A stretch of DNA of 64,000 nt from Pyropia yezoensis (lineage: Eukaryota > Rhodophyta > Bangiophyceae > Bangiales > Bangiaceae), in assembly GCA_009829735.1 (NCBI GenBank), contig CM020620.1:23596020-23660019 (forward strand). The letters are read 5' to 3'. Of this stretch, positions 51,373 to 64,000 are shown in pieces. How positions within the stretch are numbered: the stretch's first letter is position 1; the number at the start of each line of letters is the position of its first letter. Under the pieces are notes generated by a model, which was given only the letters and a program-made list of their open reading frames with translations, did not search any database and was not told the DNA's origin. A program made the translations under genes and the position numbers.

Positions 51373-52800
51373 TCACCGCATGACCATGACGCGCCCCCCC
51401 GACTGCCGCTTCCGAAGCCCCTTCTTCCGCATCTTCTCCTCATACTTGGCTTGGGCCGCCGGGCTCCGGGCCGCCGCCTCCCGCTCAGCAGCAGCCTCCC
51501 GCTCAGCGGCACGGGCCTCCGCCGCGGCCAGGCGCGCCGGCTCCGCCTCCTTGTATGCCCAGTCAGCGCGCACTGCCTCGGCCCGTGTGCGCACCACCGG
51601 AGGCAGCCGCACATTGGGCAGAAAGTCGGCGTACCAGAGCGCCAGCCGCACCGACACCATTGCCACCATGGCCATTTCGGCAGCGTCAGCGCCAACAGGC
51701 ACGTCCACCACCAGCTCCACTGCTCGGCGGGCGGCGCCCGCCTGGGGGTTGCCCACCCCTGAGTCCGTCACGTGGAGGGAGACGAGCCAGGGGGCGAGCG
51801 CCGAGAGGGCCTCGACGGCGCTCGGAGGGAGCAGAGCTGCACCCGTCTCGGGCTGATCCGACAGGGCGACAAAGGCGTCCGCCCAGGCACCGGCAGGCGG
51901 CGCCACCTGCCCGGCCAGTGCTTCAAGAACACGGTTGGCGCGGCGGAAGCGCTTCACCTCTCGCTTGCGCACCAGCGCCCACATCAGTGGCTCCATGCCG
52001 CTAAGGCCACTTCCGCCGCCCCCGTTGCCATCGGGCAGTGTGAGCAGCAGCGCACAGCGGTCAGCATCGCTGCGGCCAACGGGTGTCTGGAGGACCGTAA
52101 ACAGGTCGTAACGCCGCTTGAGGGTGAGCGTGCAGGTCAGGGCGGCCGCGTGCCGCCGGCCGCTCGCGTAAAAGTGAAACACGCCCTGCCCGTCCTTGTG
52201 CAACTTGGTACCAACGCTGTCAACGCCCACCGCCGCAAATTCCCCGTCCACTGCCTCTGTAAGGGTGGTCGCCCAGCGGCCCGCGACTCGCTCATTGACG
52301 GCCTTACCGCATAGAAACACACCCACATAGGCGACGCACAGGGCGGCGACGATGCGCTCAAAGTACCACACCTGTTTGGCGTCGAGCGCAGCGCCACTAC
52401 CGGCAGCCCCGGCTGACGACAAGCGACTCACGAAGCCCGCCAACGTAAACGCAGACGCGGACGACATCCGCGACTTGCCGTCGAGGCCGCCGTTGCCACT
52501 GCCGCCACCGTCGCCGTTGCCGCCGCTGCCGCCGCTGCCGCTGTCACCAGTACCCACACCCTCACCACCAGGCGATACGACCCCAGCTGGCAGGGCGGTC
52601 GTCAGAAGCGGCACCGCCGGGGCCTCATCAAACTCATCGTCACCGCCCAAGACGAGCGGGGCGAGGTCGGCGGCAGCGGCGGCAGCTTCCCCCACCTCAC
52701 CCACAGTGGCCTGCCCCTCAGCCGCGGCCGGCAGGCTGCCGACGGCCAGCGTCAGTAGGGAGGCAGCCACGAAGGCGCGCGCGTACCGGACACCGCCCAT
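51373..52800 (-). CDS. CCDC47-like ER membrane protein (PAT complex type, DUF1682)
   Basis: 475 residues from the ATG at 52798-52800, chosen because a clear signal peptide follows (YARAFVAASLLTLAVGSLP). Then an acidic, low-complexity lumenal part (VLGGDDEFDEAP), Gly/Ser linker, membrane segment near residues 150-170 (IVAALCVAYVGVFLCGKAV), and the conserved cytosolic domain (EPLMWALVRKREVKRFRRAN, LALWYADFLPNVRLPP). The end is a charged coiled coil and a basic tail (EEKMRKKGLRKRQSGG). This layout is that of CCDC47, which binds ribosomes and with Asterix helps insert multi-spanning membrane proteins and affects ER calcium. No introns visible. Identification rests on domain order and the C-terminal motif. 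Confidence 0.82.
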   Translation of the reverse strand: MGGVRYARAFVAASLLTLAVGSLPAAAEGQATVGEVGEAAAAAADLAPLVLGGDDEFDEAPAVPLLTTALPAGVVSPGGEGVGTGDSGSGGSGGNGDGGGSGNGGLDGKSRMSSASAFTLAGFVSRLSSAGAAGSGAALDAKQVWYFERIVAALCVAYVGVFLCGKAVNERVAGRWATTLTEAVDGEFAAVGVDSVGTKLHKDGQGVFHFYASGRRHAAALTCTLTLKRRYDLFTVLQTPVGRSDADRCALLLTLPDGNGGGGSGLSGMEPLMWALVRKREVKRFRRANRVLEALAGQVAPPAGAWADAFVALSDQPETGAALLPPSAVEALSALAPWLVSLHVTDSGVGNPQAGAARRAVELVVDVPVGADAAEMAMVAMVSVRLALWYADFLPNVRLPPVVRTRAEAVRADWAYKEAEPARLAAAEARAAEREAAAEREAAARSPAAQAKYEEKMRKKGLRKRQSGGRVMVMR

Positions 52801-52855
52801 GACGACCAAAGGGGAGGACAGAGCAGAAGGGCGCAACAGGTCGACAGCGTGACGT

Positions 52856-53125
52856 CTAGTAGGCGGCCGCCGCGGCCACCACGGTTAGTGTCTCGGCAAG
52901 CCACTGACGGTGGCGGTGTGCGGCGGAGGCCAGGCGCCAACGGCACGGCGTGCTGCAGACGCGTGGCCCGTTGGGTCGGGTCGCCTGCGGCGCGCCGGCG
53001 CGGGCCGGCGGGCGAGTGGGCGGGGCAGGCGTGCCCAGTTGAGTCTGCGCGGACGGCACCGCGACAGCGATCAGCGGCTGCAGCGCGCGCCTCGCGAGCC
53101 CGCCGAGGGTCGACCACTTTCCCAT
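52856..53125 (-). CDS. Small hypothetical protein, 89 codons
   Basis: ATG at 53123-53125, stop 56 bp upstream of the CCDC47-like start. N-terminus MGKWSTLGGLARRALQPLIA, Pro-rich middle, Arg/His-rich part and a poly-Ala end. Could be a short upstream ORF in the CCDC47 leader, or chance. No family recognised. Confidence 0.25.
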   Translation of the reverse strand: MGKWSTLGGLARRALQPLIAVAVPSAQTQLGTPAPPTRPPARAGAPQATRPNGPRVCSTPCRWRLASAAHRHRQWLAETLTVVAAAAAY

Positions 53126-53863
53126 CTGGTACTCGAATTTCGGTCTGCTAACTATACATTAGGTACAGTTTTCTTATACACGAATTTAGAAGTACAATAA
53201 AGTACAGCTCAACAGGAACACTCGAGAGGGCTCACGCTTACATACTTATGCGCCCCGTCCTTACATCACAACATACCTAGGTTGTGCGGCTGCACTCCTC
53301 CCACCTCGGGTCAACCAACCGGATGGCCAGCAATCCTGAGCCTGGACCACTCGGGGGATATAGGATGGGCTGCCCCCAGTTGTTTGGGCCCCGCACCGTG
53401 GCCGCCCACCACTGCAACCACGCCACCACGCAGGCGTGCCAGAGCCTCACGCAGGGGGGGGGCTGTCGCGCGCCTCCATAGATACACGTGCCCCCCCCCC
53501 TCTCACTGCGTCGCTGTGCGGCACCGCCCCGCGGCATCGTGGTGTATGTGGCGTGACTGGGCTCCACCGGGCTGCCTCTGTGGCGCGCCTCGACGGGGCG
53601 CTCCTCGTCGTGGCGCGGACAGCCCGCTTCCCCACGGACACGGCGACCCCGACACCGTCGGCGGTCTTTCGACCCGCTCGCCGTGTATTGTCCGGAGTTC
53701 CCCTGGCCGCTCTCGGCTGTAGCCTTGCCCGTTCTGCTGCATTTTTCCCGCCCCCCCGCCTGCTGCCCTCCCCAGTGATTCCCACGGGCGTCCCCCCTAA
53801 CCCCCCTTTTTTTCTTTTTTTTCTTTTTTTTTCTCTACGGCGCGCCGCCCTGCTGCAGTGGCC
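53126..53863. other. Intergenic region upstream of PP2C, with poly-T tract
   Basis: 53130-53230 is AT-rich. 53282-53722 has overlapping frames on both strands, none supported. A C/T tract at about 53798-53836 and TGCTGCAG at 53851-53858 lie 5 nt before the PP2C ATG and look like a 3' splice site, so a leader intron is possible. Confidence 0.5.
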
Positions 53864-55309
53864 ATGGCGTCGTCGGACCCGCCAGGGGTCATCCGCAACC
53901 CTAGTGGCATGGCGGAGCGGGTGGCGGCCACGGTGGCCTCTGCCACCAGTGGCCCCGTGCGCATGACGCCTGGGGGAGGGGGCGCCCCGTCCCGTCCGGG
54001 GGTTCGTTCTCCTCGAGCACGAGCCGCTGGCGCGCCGGTGGGCACCCCACCGTTTTATGAGGCGGCGTCCACAGGCGCGCTGTTCTTTCAACGGTCCCGT
54101 GGGGCAGCCGCCGTGCCGCGGCGGGGTGTGCCCTCACCGCCACCGCCGTCGCGGCGGACGGTGAGCACGATGGCGGCGCGACGGCGGCACCTCCCCCCAG
54201 AGCCTTCGCTGCCGTCCCCCCCCCCCGCGGCGGAGCCCCCCGCCGACCCTGTCCTCGCCCATGGGGTGTCGTCCCAGCAGGGGATGCGGCCAACGATGGA
54301 GGACTACCACGTGGCGACGACGTTCAAGTCTTCGCTAACGTCCCCCTTGGTGGGCATCTACGCCATCTTTGACGGCCACGGCGGGCAGCTTGCCGCGAAG
54401 ACCGCGGCGTCCACGTTCGTGCCCGCCCTGACTACGGGCACTTGCCACTTTCCCGATGGGGACTTGGCTCTTGCGCTCACTGCCACGACCGCTCGATGTG
54501 AGGAGGCGGTCCTAGAGGAGTCCCGCGCGTCGCGGTCGTACGCGGGATGCACCCTGGCTGGGCTGGTAGTCCGCCGCTCTGAGCTACTGTGCGCCAATGT
54601 GGGGGACTCGCGGGTCGTGCTTGGGCGGCGTGGTGGTACCACGGCCCTGGCTCTGAGCGCAGACCACTCTACAAAGCTGAAGGGGGAGACTGAGCGCATC
54701 GCCGAGGCGGGCGGTTTTATCAAGAACGACAAGGTGATGGGCTTGCTCGCCACCACCCGCTCCCTTGGCGACATGGACTTTAAGGACCACCGGCGCCTCC
54801 ACTTCCCGAGTTCATCGTCGGGCTCGTCGGGGCCGTTGATCACGGCCACCCCTGACATTACCCGGACGATGCTGGAGGAGGGAGATGACTTTGCCATTCT
54901 GGCGTGCGACGGCCTGTGGAGCGTGCTTGCCAACAAAGAGGCTGTGCGGTTGGCCGCCCGCGCCCTCCGGCGCTACAATGACCCTACCGCGGCGGCGGAT
55001 GCGCTTGTGCGGTTGGCGCTGTTGCGTGGCTCCACTGACAATGTGACGGTAGTGCTGGTGGCGCTCAACTGGACACCTCGTACACATTCACCTGTGTTTG
55101 GCGGCCTGTTTTCGCTCCACGGCGGGAACAACAGCGCTTCAGATGAAACGACCTCGACGGCGCCGGCGACAGGGGTCAGCTTACGGAATGGGATGGCAGC
55201 GCTCGCGTCGCTGCGCAGGGAGCGTTCGGCTACCGACGAGACCCGAAAGGGCGGGTGGCGGCGGAGGGTCGGGCTGCGCGGCCCGCCGAGCGCACCCATG
55301 CAGAAATGA
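53864..55309 (+). CDS. PP2C-type (PPM) serine/threonine protein phosphatase
   Basis: 481 residues from the ATG at 53864, no introns. The first 130 residues are Pro/Arg/Ser-rich and could be a targeting or disordered region. The catalytic domain carries all usual motifs in order: QQGMRPTMEDYHV, AIFDGHGGQLA, ANVGDSRVVLG, ALSADHSTKLK, LLATTRSLGDMDF, AILACDGLWSVL and GSTDNVTVVLV. The metal-binding acidic residues (MED, DGHGG, CDGLW, TDN) are all present, so it should be an active Mg/Mn-dependent phosphatase. The C-terminal 80 residues are unrelated, Ser/Arg-rich. Substrate unknown. Confidence 0.9.
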   Translation: MASSDPPGVIRNPSGMAERVAATVASATSGPVRMTPGGGGAPSRPGVRSPRARAAGAPVGTPPFYEAASTGALFFQRSRGAAAVPRRGVPSPPPPSRRTVSTMAARRRHLPPEPSLPSPPPAAEPPADPVLAHGVSSQQGMRPTMEDYHVATTFKSSLTSPLVGIYAIFDGHGGQLAAKTAASTFVPALTTGTCHFPDGDLALALTATTARCEEAVLEESRASRSYAGCTLAGLVVRRSELLCANVGDSRVVLGRRGGTTALALSADHSTKLKGETERIAEAGGFIKNDKVMGLLATTRSLGDMDFKDHRRLHFPSSSSGSSGPLITATPDITRTMLEEGDDFAILACDGLWSVLANKEAVRLAARALRRYNDPTAAADALVRLALLRGSTDNVTVVLVALNWTPRTHSPVFGGLFSLHGGNNSASDETTSTAPATGVSLRNGMAALASLRRERSATDETRKGGWRRRVGLRGPPSAPMQK

Positions 55310-59187
<3,878 letters not shown>

Positions 59188-60466
59188 TTTGCAATGCCCT
59201 GGTGGCACGCCCGCTCGTTTCGGGCTAGGGTGCCATCTGCTCCGCGCTCGTCATGTGTGCGGCTTGAGTTTGTAGGCTCGCCTTCGCCAGAGGAGCATGC
59301 TGTCCAGTGCGAGGCCGTGGACACGTTGTGTAGCGACCCAGTCGTGGACGGTGCAGTTCCTTTCTCGCACGCGCAATCGTTGGTTGTCACTGTACAGTGA
59401 TCCCAGATGTGGAACGATGTCGTGCTTGTTTTCTTCCTCTTTTTGCGTTTTGTGGCGCTCGACCCTAGTGGGATCTCTCTCGAGCTCGTGCTCTAGGCTT
59501 CCTTTTTTGCAGACATTGCGTCTTGTGTACCTCTGGCAGCCCCTGGGTTCCTGCTGACCGTTATGTGCTCTGGCTTTAGGGTGCCCACGGCCTGCCCTTT
59601 TTCGTCAGGCCCCGTTCCACGGCACCCAGAGATCTAATTCGTTTCTTCCTCGAAATGACCATCCGCTCTGTTGTCTCTGGCAGCGCCAGTAAGGCCCCTG
59701 GCAGGAGCCAAACGTGCACCAGGAGAGCACGTCTGGCCATCCTGACTGCAGTAAACTGCGTTTCTCGCGCGGGGACACACTCGCAGTTCAAAAGGGAGCA
59801 GGCGATCATGTCATGCAGCAGCACGGGCCTTGCTTGATGGCGCTTGCGCCGCCTTGGCTCCTTCCTCGTTTCGTCTCGTGGGGATGAGCCACTACTGTAT
59901 CTGTTCGATATCAAACCGATATCACACCGAGGTGGCGATTGAGCTGCGCTTGTTGCCCTGGGCGTATGATGTGCCTTTCATCCGGACGTCACGTGTCCAC
60001 GCATCTTGCGTCGTTGCTTCGTTTCTTAAAAGCCGTGGTGTGACTGACCGAGCAGGAGTAAGCGCAGGATGACGCACGGCGAAGTGGTATTCAAATACGA
60101 TTTCTGTAAATATCCGGAGTCAGCCACGTGTCTTCAGGACCACCTCAGACGGGCCCCACATTGCCCGTCAGCGATGAGCCTTCACGAGTCCCAGCCACCC
60201 ATTCGCCCATCGCGACCTGGCTCCTCACATTTGTGGTCGCCCCCTACGTTGGTGGGCAGACGCAGGCCTCGACCGTCACACATCCTGCTCACGTGCGAGA
60301 TTGGCCCCGAGCTGCGATCGCGGTGTCGGTTTTCTGAGCACTCAGGCGGTTGTCTCCCACCCCTTGGACCCCGCTACAGCAATCCCCTGTCCGTGACCCG
60401 CAATCTGTTACTCGTCCTCTCCCTTTGCCCGTACCTTTGTCGTCTGATCCACGTTCCACTCTCATC
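59188..60466. other. Intergenic region between DEAD-box and TPI genes
   Basis: 1.28 kb with only short frames on both strands (plus 59655-59837, minus 59576-59914), none supported. GATATC occurs twice near 59909-59925. Contains the TPI promoter; the last 100 bp are C/T-rich. Confidence 0.45.
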
Positions 60467-61390
60467 ATGGCTTTCATCACCAGTGGTGCAGCGGCTGTCA
60501 GCGGGGCGTCGCTGACTGCGCGCCGTGCCTTCACTGGCGCCGCGGTGTGCCCAGTTCCGTCGGGGCGGACTTCCCCGGCGGCCGCGACGTGGAGCATGTC
60601 GGCCGGCGGTCTTCGTACCTTCCTCGTGGGCGGGAACTGGAAGTGCAACCTGTCCAAGGATGCTATCACCAGCCTGTGCAAGGAGCTTGCGGCCGCGCCT
60701 GACCTGGAGACGGATAAGGTGGAGGTGGTGCTGGCGCCTCCGACGCCCTACCTGGACCACACCCGCTCTGTACTGCGCCAGGACTTTGAGGTCGCGGCGC
60801 AGAATATCTGGGTGGGTGGCCCAGGTGCCTATACCGGCGAGACAGCTGCCGAGATGATCAAGGACGTCGGCTGCACGTGGGTGATTTTGGGCCATTCGGA
60901 GCGGCGTAACCTGCCGCAAATCCGGGAGTCGGACGACTTTATTGCGCAAAAAACGAAGACCGCCCTCTCCCACGGCCTGAAGGTCATGTTCTGCATTGGT
61001 GAGACGCTGGAGGAGAGGGAGGAGGGCCGCACCCTGGATGTGTGCGTGCGGCAGCTGCATGCGCTTGCCGAGACGATCGGGGCGGACGACTGGAAGGACG
61101 TGGTGATTGCGTACGAGCCGGTTTGGGCCATCGGGACGGGTAAGATTGCCACTCCTGACCAGGTGGAGGAGGTTCACGAGAAGATCCGTCACTACCTGGC
61201 GGGAGACGTCAACGACAAGGTGGCTCAGGAGACCCGCATCCTGTATGGTGGCAGCGTCAGCCCTGGCAACTGCAATGAGCTCGCTCAGCTGCCTGACGTG
61301 GACGGCTTCCTGGTGGGTGGCGCTAGCCTCAAGGCCTCCTTCCTGGAGGTCATCGAGTCCTTCAAGAGCGACCTCGCGGCAACTGTGTAG
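60467..61390 (+). CDS. TPI: Triosephosphate isomerase with N-terminal targeting extension
   Basis: 307 residues from the ATG at 60467 (TCATCATGG context). Residues 1-50 are rich in Ala/Ser/Thr/Arg with hardly any acids, which fits a plastid or mitochondrial transit peptide; the mature part starts near FLVGGNWKCN. Catalytic residues are all seen: Lys59 (GGNWKCN), His143 (ILGHSERR), Glu217 (AYEPVWAIGTGK), loop 6 GTGK, and YGGSVSPGN near the C-terminus. It interconverts dihydroxyacetone phosphate and glyceraldehyde 3-phosphate in glycolysis and the Calvin cycle. The mature enzyme is of normal length. No introns. Organelle assignment is inference. Confidence 0.93.
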   Translation: MAFITSGAAAVSGASLTARRAFTGAAVCPVPSGRTSPAAATWSMSAGGLRTFLVGGNWKCNLSKDAITSLCKELAAAPDLETDKVEVVLAPPTPYLDHTRSVLRQDFEVAAQNIWVGGPGAYTGETAAEMIKDVGCTWVILGHSERRNLPQIRESDDFIAQKTKTALSHGLKVMFCIGETLEEREEGRTLDVCVRQLHALAETIGADDWKDVVIAYEPVWAIGTGKIATPDQVEEVHEKIRHYLAGDVNDKVAQETRILYGGSVSPGNCNELAQLPDVDGFLVGGASLKASFLEVIESFKSDLAATV

Positions 61391-61836
61391 GCGGCCTCCT
61401 GTTGTCGGGGTTGTGGTTCTCGGCTTGGCGAAGGACGTGGCCACGGCTCGCGAGTGGGGGTCCTGATGACGTGGCAGTTATGGACGTGGACCCGTGGGCA
61501 TCCTCTGGGATTGCGCCCAGAGCTGGTGCGGCGGGCGGCTTGTAGATGCTCGAGTCATGGCCGCTGCGGCGGTCTTGGGCGCCTCCACTCATGGCGGCTG
61601 CGTCATTGCTCCACTCCCTTGATGCGTATCGCATCTGTTGCATTCATTGTCGGTACTCTATTCAGTTTTTCTCTTTCCCATCATGGAGTGTGCCCATGAG
61701 CATTCACCAAGAAGTTTTTCCTTCGACCCCTGGGTCACGTGGCTCTCGCCATGCAAGTCCTTGCGCGCCGGTACGAAAGAGAGAGGGCATTTTGGAGTGA
61801 GACTCCGCCCGGCCCACATCGAGACTCAAGTCGCCC
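61391..61836. other. Convergent 3' region between TPI and SmF genes
   Basis: About 450 bp, T-rich around 61640-61690. No supported ORF. Confidence 0.5.
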
Positions 61837-62571
61837 CTATGGTGCCATGGCTGTCGCCTCGTCCTCGTCGGAGTTCTCCGTCCCCGCACGAATGAACAGC
61901 ACATTGTTGCACCTACAGCAGCACAGCGGAGATGACGCAGAGAGGGACGAGCAAGAAGAGCGAGGGCGCAGGCACACAGCAACAGTCGGGGAAATGAGTA
62001 CACAAGCTGTCGGTCATGTGGCAACACTCTCCCTGCTCGTGCCACACGGCTAGACAGCCGCTAGCTTCCCCAGTCCATGCTGCCCGTCGCAGAGAACGGC
62101 AACCCGAGAAAGTTGGACCTGTTGGTGCCCCAAATATTGAGGCAAGGAGAGACGACAGGTACGTACCGAATGAGCACCTCCCCAATCCTCCCTGCCATGG
62201 CACCGCCCACCCATTCCTCCGCATCCCCTAGCAGCACATTGAAGTAGGCGTCGGTGGATGTTAGGCGACCGCGGTACTCCATACCCCACTTGAGCCGCAC
62301 GACCACTGGAGACCCGACCAGGGAGGCGAGAAAGGGTTTGGGGTTAACGGGGTCCGGCGCGCGCCCGCCCCCTGCCTGTGGAAGACCATACCAGCCAAAC
62401 AGAGGAGAGCGTGAAAAGAAGAGTCAGCCTCATGCTCTGTGGGGAAAACAAGCGAGCGACCGGCCAGTCGTGGTGAAACAAGGGGGTCCACGCGCGACAA
62501 GCAAAGAGCGAAGAATCACAGCAGCAACGGTGCTGGCCACTCCCCCCAAATATACAAAAGAGGCGTACCAT
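61837..62571 (-). CDS. SNRPF: Spliceosomal Sm protein F, three exons
   Basis: Exon 1 is only the ATG (62571-62569). Intron 62568-62376 has donor GTACGC and acceptor TTCCACAG. Exon 2 is 62375-62167. Intron 62166-61913 has donor GTACGT and acceptor CTGCTGTAG. Exon 3 is 61912-61837. 95 residues. Sm1 motif: NPKPFLASLVGSPVVVRLKW, GMEYRGRLTSTDAYFNVLL. Sm2 motif: GEVLIR joined to CNNVLFIRAG across the last intron. The end is acidic (ENSDEDEATAM), as in SmF. Part of the seven-membered ring on U1, U2, U4 and U5 snRNA. Exon 1 is inferred: no other in-frame ATG lies close to the conserved start, and the ATG/GTACGC junction gives the right phase and length. Confidence 0.85.
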
Positions 62572-62954
62572 GCTAACCCGCCAGACGGGCACAAAGACAC
62601 TCGTCAACGGCTCACGAAGTCCCCAGTGAAGAGAGGCGCACACAAGCAAGGTCGTAAAGCGGTAGTGACGAGGCAACATGCGCCGGCCACCACGGCAGAG
62701 TTGATAGTGGCACAACGTGGGCGCGGGAACGCGACGCGGCATGAACCATCCGTGATCCCAACCAATAGGAAGCTGAGAGGGTAGGAAAATACAATGAAAA
62801 TGAAACGACCTGCGACTATCTTCGCACGTGGCACGAAATGCTGACTTTGAGAGTGGCGAAAATGGTGTTTAGTGCATTAAATGTCACGTGTCTCTCCTCG
62901 GATTCCGACAGGCCACGTCAGTCACAAGTCGCGTGTGTCCCGCCCCCGCCTCCC
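62572..62954. other. Intergenic region between the pyrophosphatase and SmF genes
   Basis: About 380 bp, likely the SmF promoter (read leftward). A CCAAT/ATTGG word lies at about 62760-62766. No supported ORF. Confidence 0.45.
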
Positions 62955-64000
62955 TCACCGGGTCGACGTATCACCCATCAGGCGCGCTGGCGTGCGGCCG
63001 AAGTCAACCTCTTCCCGGCTGCTCAGGCCAGGCAGCGTGTCCGCCAACGCATGCTGGGGCATCCCCACGGCGTGCAGCGCCTCGTGCAGCTGAGAGCCTG
63101 GGATGACAACGTCGGGGGTGGCCATGGAGCGGCCGTCTTCGAAGAAGGGGCTGACCATCTTTGGTGGCGCCTTCACCTCGGCCTCAGCGCGGGCCGCCTC
63201 AGCCGCCGCGTGCTGTGCCGCCGCCGCCGCTGCCGCCCGTCGGTGGTCGCGATTGAGCTTGATGTTCCACATGCCAAAGAGCGCCACGATGAAGAGGGTG
63301 ACGCCAAGCAGGATGGCGCCCACCCACCCGTCCTCCCGGCCCTCGTTCATCAACCCAATGGTAACCAGGCCGATGGATGTCATGAGCTTTTGTAGGATGT
63401 TGAGAGATGGGCCCGCTGCGTCCTTCATCCCATCGCCCAGCGTGTCGCCCGCAACCGTCGCCTTGTGCCACTCGGAGGACTTACCGTGGCGGGTGCCGAA
63501 CTCGCCCGACTCGACTAGCTTCTTGGCGTTGTCAAACGAGCCGCCAGCGTTGCCCATCATGGTGCCTAGCACGAAGCTGGAGGCGATCGCCGCCAGCAGC
63601 ATCCCGATGAGCGCCTGCTGGCCAAAGCCAAAGCCGAGGATCAACGGCGCCATAAACGCAATGATGCCGGGAAGAACCATCTCAAACAGCGCCGCGCGCG
63701 TGGCAATCGCCACGCAGCGCACGTGGTCAGGACGGACGCCCACGGCACCGTCACGGAGGCCCGGAATCACTCGGAACTGGTGACGCACCTCGGCAATCAT
63801 GGCCTGCGCCGCCCGGCTGACCGCGAGGATGACAAAGGCGCCAAACAAGAAGGGCAGCATGACACCCACCAGCACAGACACCAGCACGTACGGGTTCAGC
63901 AGGGACACAATCCGAAGCTCGCTAATAAGCGCCGTTGGCGTTTCAAAAATGGAGCCGACCAGCGAGCGCGGCGACGGCAGCTGCCCCGAATCCTGCAGCA
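62955..64000 (-). CDS. Membrane proton-translocating pyrophosphatase (H+-PPase), C-terminal part
   Basis: About 348 residues, running off the right edge (N-terminal half missing). Membrane segments include YVLVSVLVGVMLPFLFGAFV, MVLPGIIAFMAPLILGFGFG, ALIGMLLAAIASSFVLGTMM and GWVGAILLGVTLFIVALFGM. The family signature near the active site is clear: NAGGSFDNAKKLVE, KATVAGDTLGDGMKDAAGPS. The Asp residues of GDTLGD..KD coordinate Mg-pyrophosphate. The protein pumps protons into the vacuole or a similar acidic compartment, using pyrophosphate. After the last membrane helix comes an unusual tail of about 100 residues (Ala/Glu/Arg-rich, then PPKMVSPFFEDGRS). Whether it is the K-dependent type cannot be told from this part. 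Confidence 0.9.
   Translation of the reverse strand, partial: LQDSGQLPSPRSLVGSIFETPTALISELRIVSLLNPYVLVSVLVGVMLPFLFGAFVILAVSRAAQAMIAEVRHQFRVIPGLRDGAVGVRPDHVRCVAIATRAALFEMVLPGIIAFMAPLILGFGFGQQALIGMLLAAIASSFVLGTMMGNAGGSFDNAKKLVESGEFGTRHGKSSEWHKATVAGDTLGDGMKDAAGPSLNILQKLMTSIGLVTIGLMNEGREDGWVGAILLGVTLFIVALFGMWNIKLNRDHRRAAAAAAAQHAAAEAARAEAEVKAPPKMVSPFFEDGRSMATPDVVIPGSQLHEALHAVGMPQHALADTLPGLSSREEVDFGRTPARLMGDTSTR

Noticed and set aside
59926..59942. Relic of the small inverted-repeat element (shares CACACCGAGGTGGC with 48327-48340)
   Set aside because: A single 14-base match without a second arm; chance is likely.

Overview
This is nuclear DNA from a GC-rich eukaryote. Genes are compact, with few, short GT-AG introns, GTACGT-type donor sites and much GGC/GCC-encoded low complexity. 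My best guess is a red alga of the Porphyra/Pyropia type. That rests on composition, gene style and the mobile-element mix (Ty3 chromoviruses, a CACTA/TNP2 transposon, an AAA-ATPase-like/PD-(D/E)XK gene) and is inference, not proof.

Positions 1-29223 are a nest of LTR retrotransposons. Working outward: the 3' end of a family-B element (1-1560) sits in an antisense ORF (aORF-A) at the 3' end of a family-A element (1561-3635). That element sits in element 1 (3636-10133, minus strand, a chimera with an A-type 5' end and a B-type body). Element 1 sits in a second copy of aORF-A (10134-10514, 20163-20256, 29219 onward). The same aORF-A copy also holds element 2 (10515-20162, minus, complete family B, TSD CCGTA) and element 3 (20257-29218, plus, complete family C, TSD GTGTT, nearly identical LTRs). 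All gag-pol sets end in a chromodomain, share one primer-binding-site sequence and join gag to pol through a -1 frameshift heptamer (GGGAAAC or AAAAAAC). Family B carries an unrecognised ORF of about 705 codons on the opposite strand between pol and the 3' LTR. Every pol copy is broken.

Positions 29224-48803 are mixed: low-complexity DNA, a three-exon AAA-ATPase-like/PD-(D/E)XK gene (30726-33618), and an F-box-SPRY-ubiquitin-like gene (36406-43182) split by a 5,352-bp CACTA-like transposon (37579-42930). The transposon has inverted ends, a 3-bp CTG duplication, a TNP2-type transposase and a second gene. Then come two overlapping ORFs on opposite strands and a small inverted-repeat element.

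Positions 48804-64000 are a compact housekeeping block: signal peptidase subunit SPC22/23 (+), NEDD8-conjugating enzyme UBC12 (-), CCDC47-like ER protein (-), a PP2C phosphatase (+), a DDX5/Dbp2-type DEAD-box helicase (+), an N-terminally extended triosephosphate isomerase (+), spliceosomal SmF (-), and the C-terminal part of a membrane proton pyrophosphatase (-, running off the right edge). I saw no tRNA, rRNA or CRISPR by eye.
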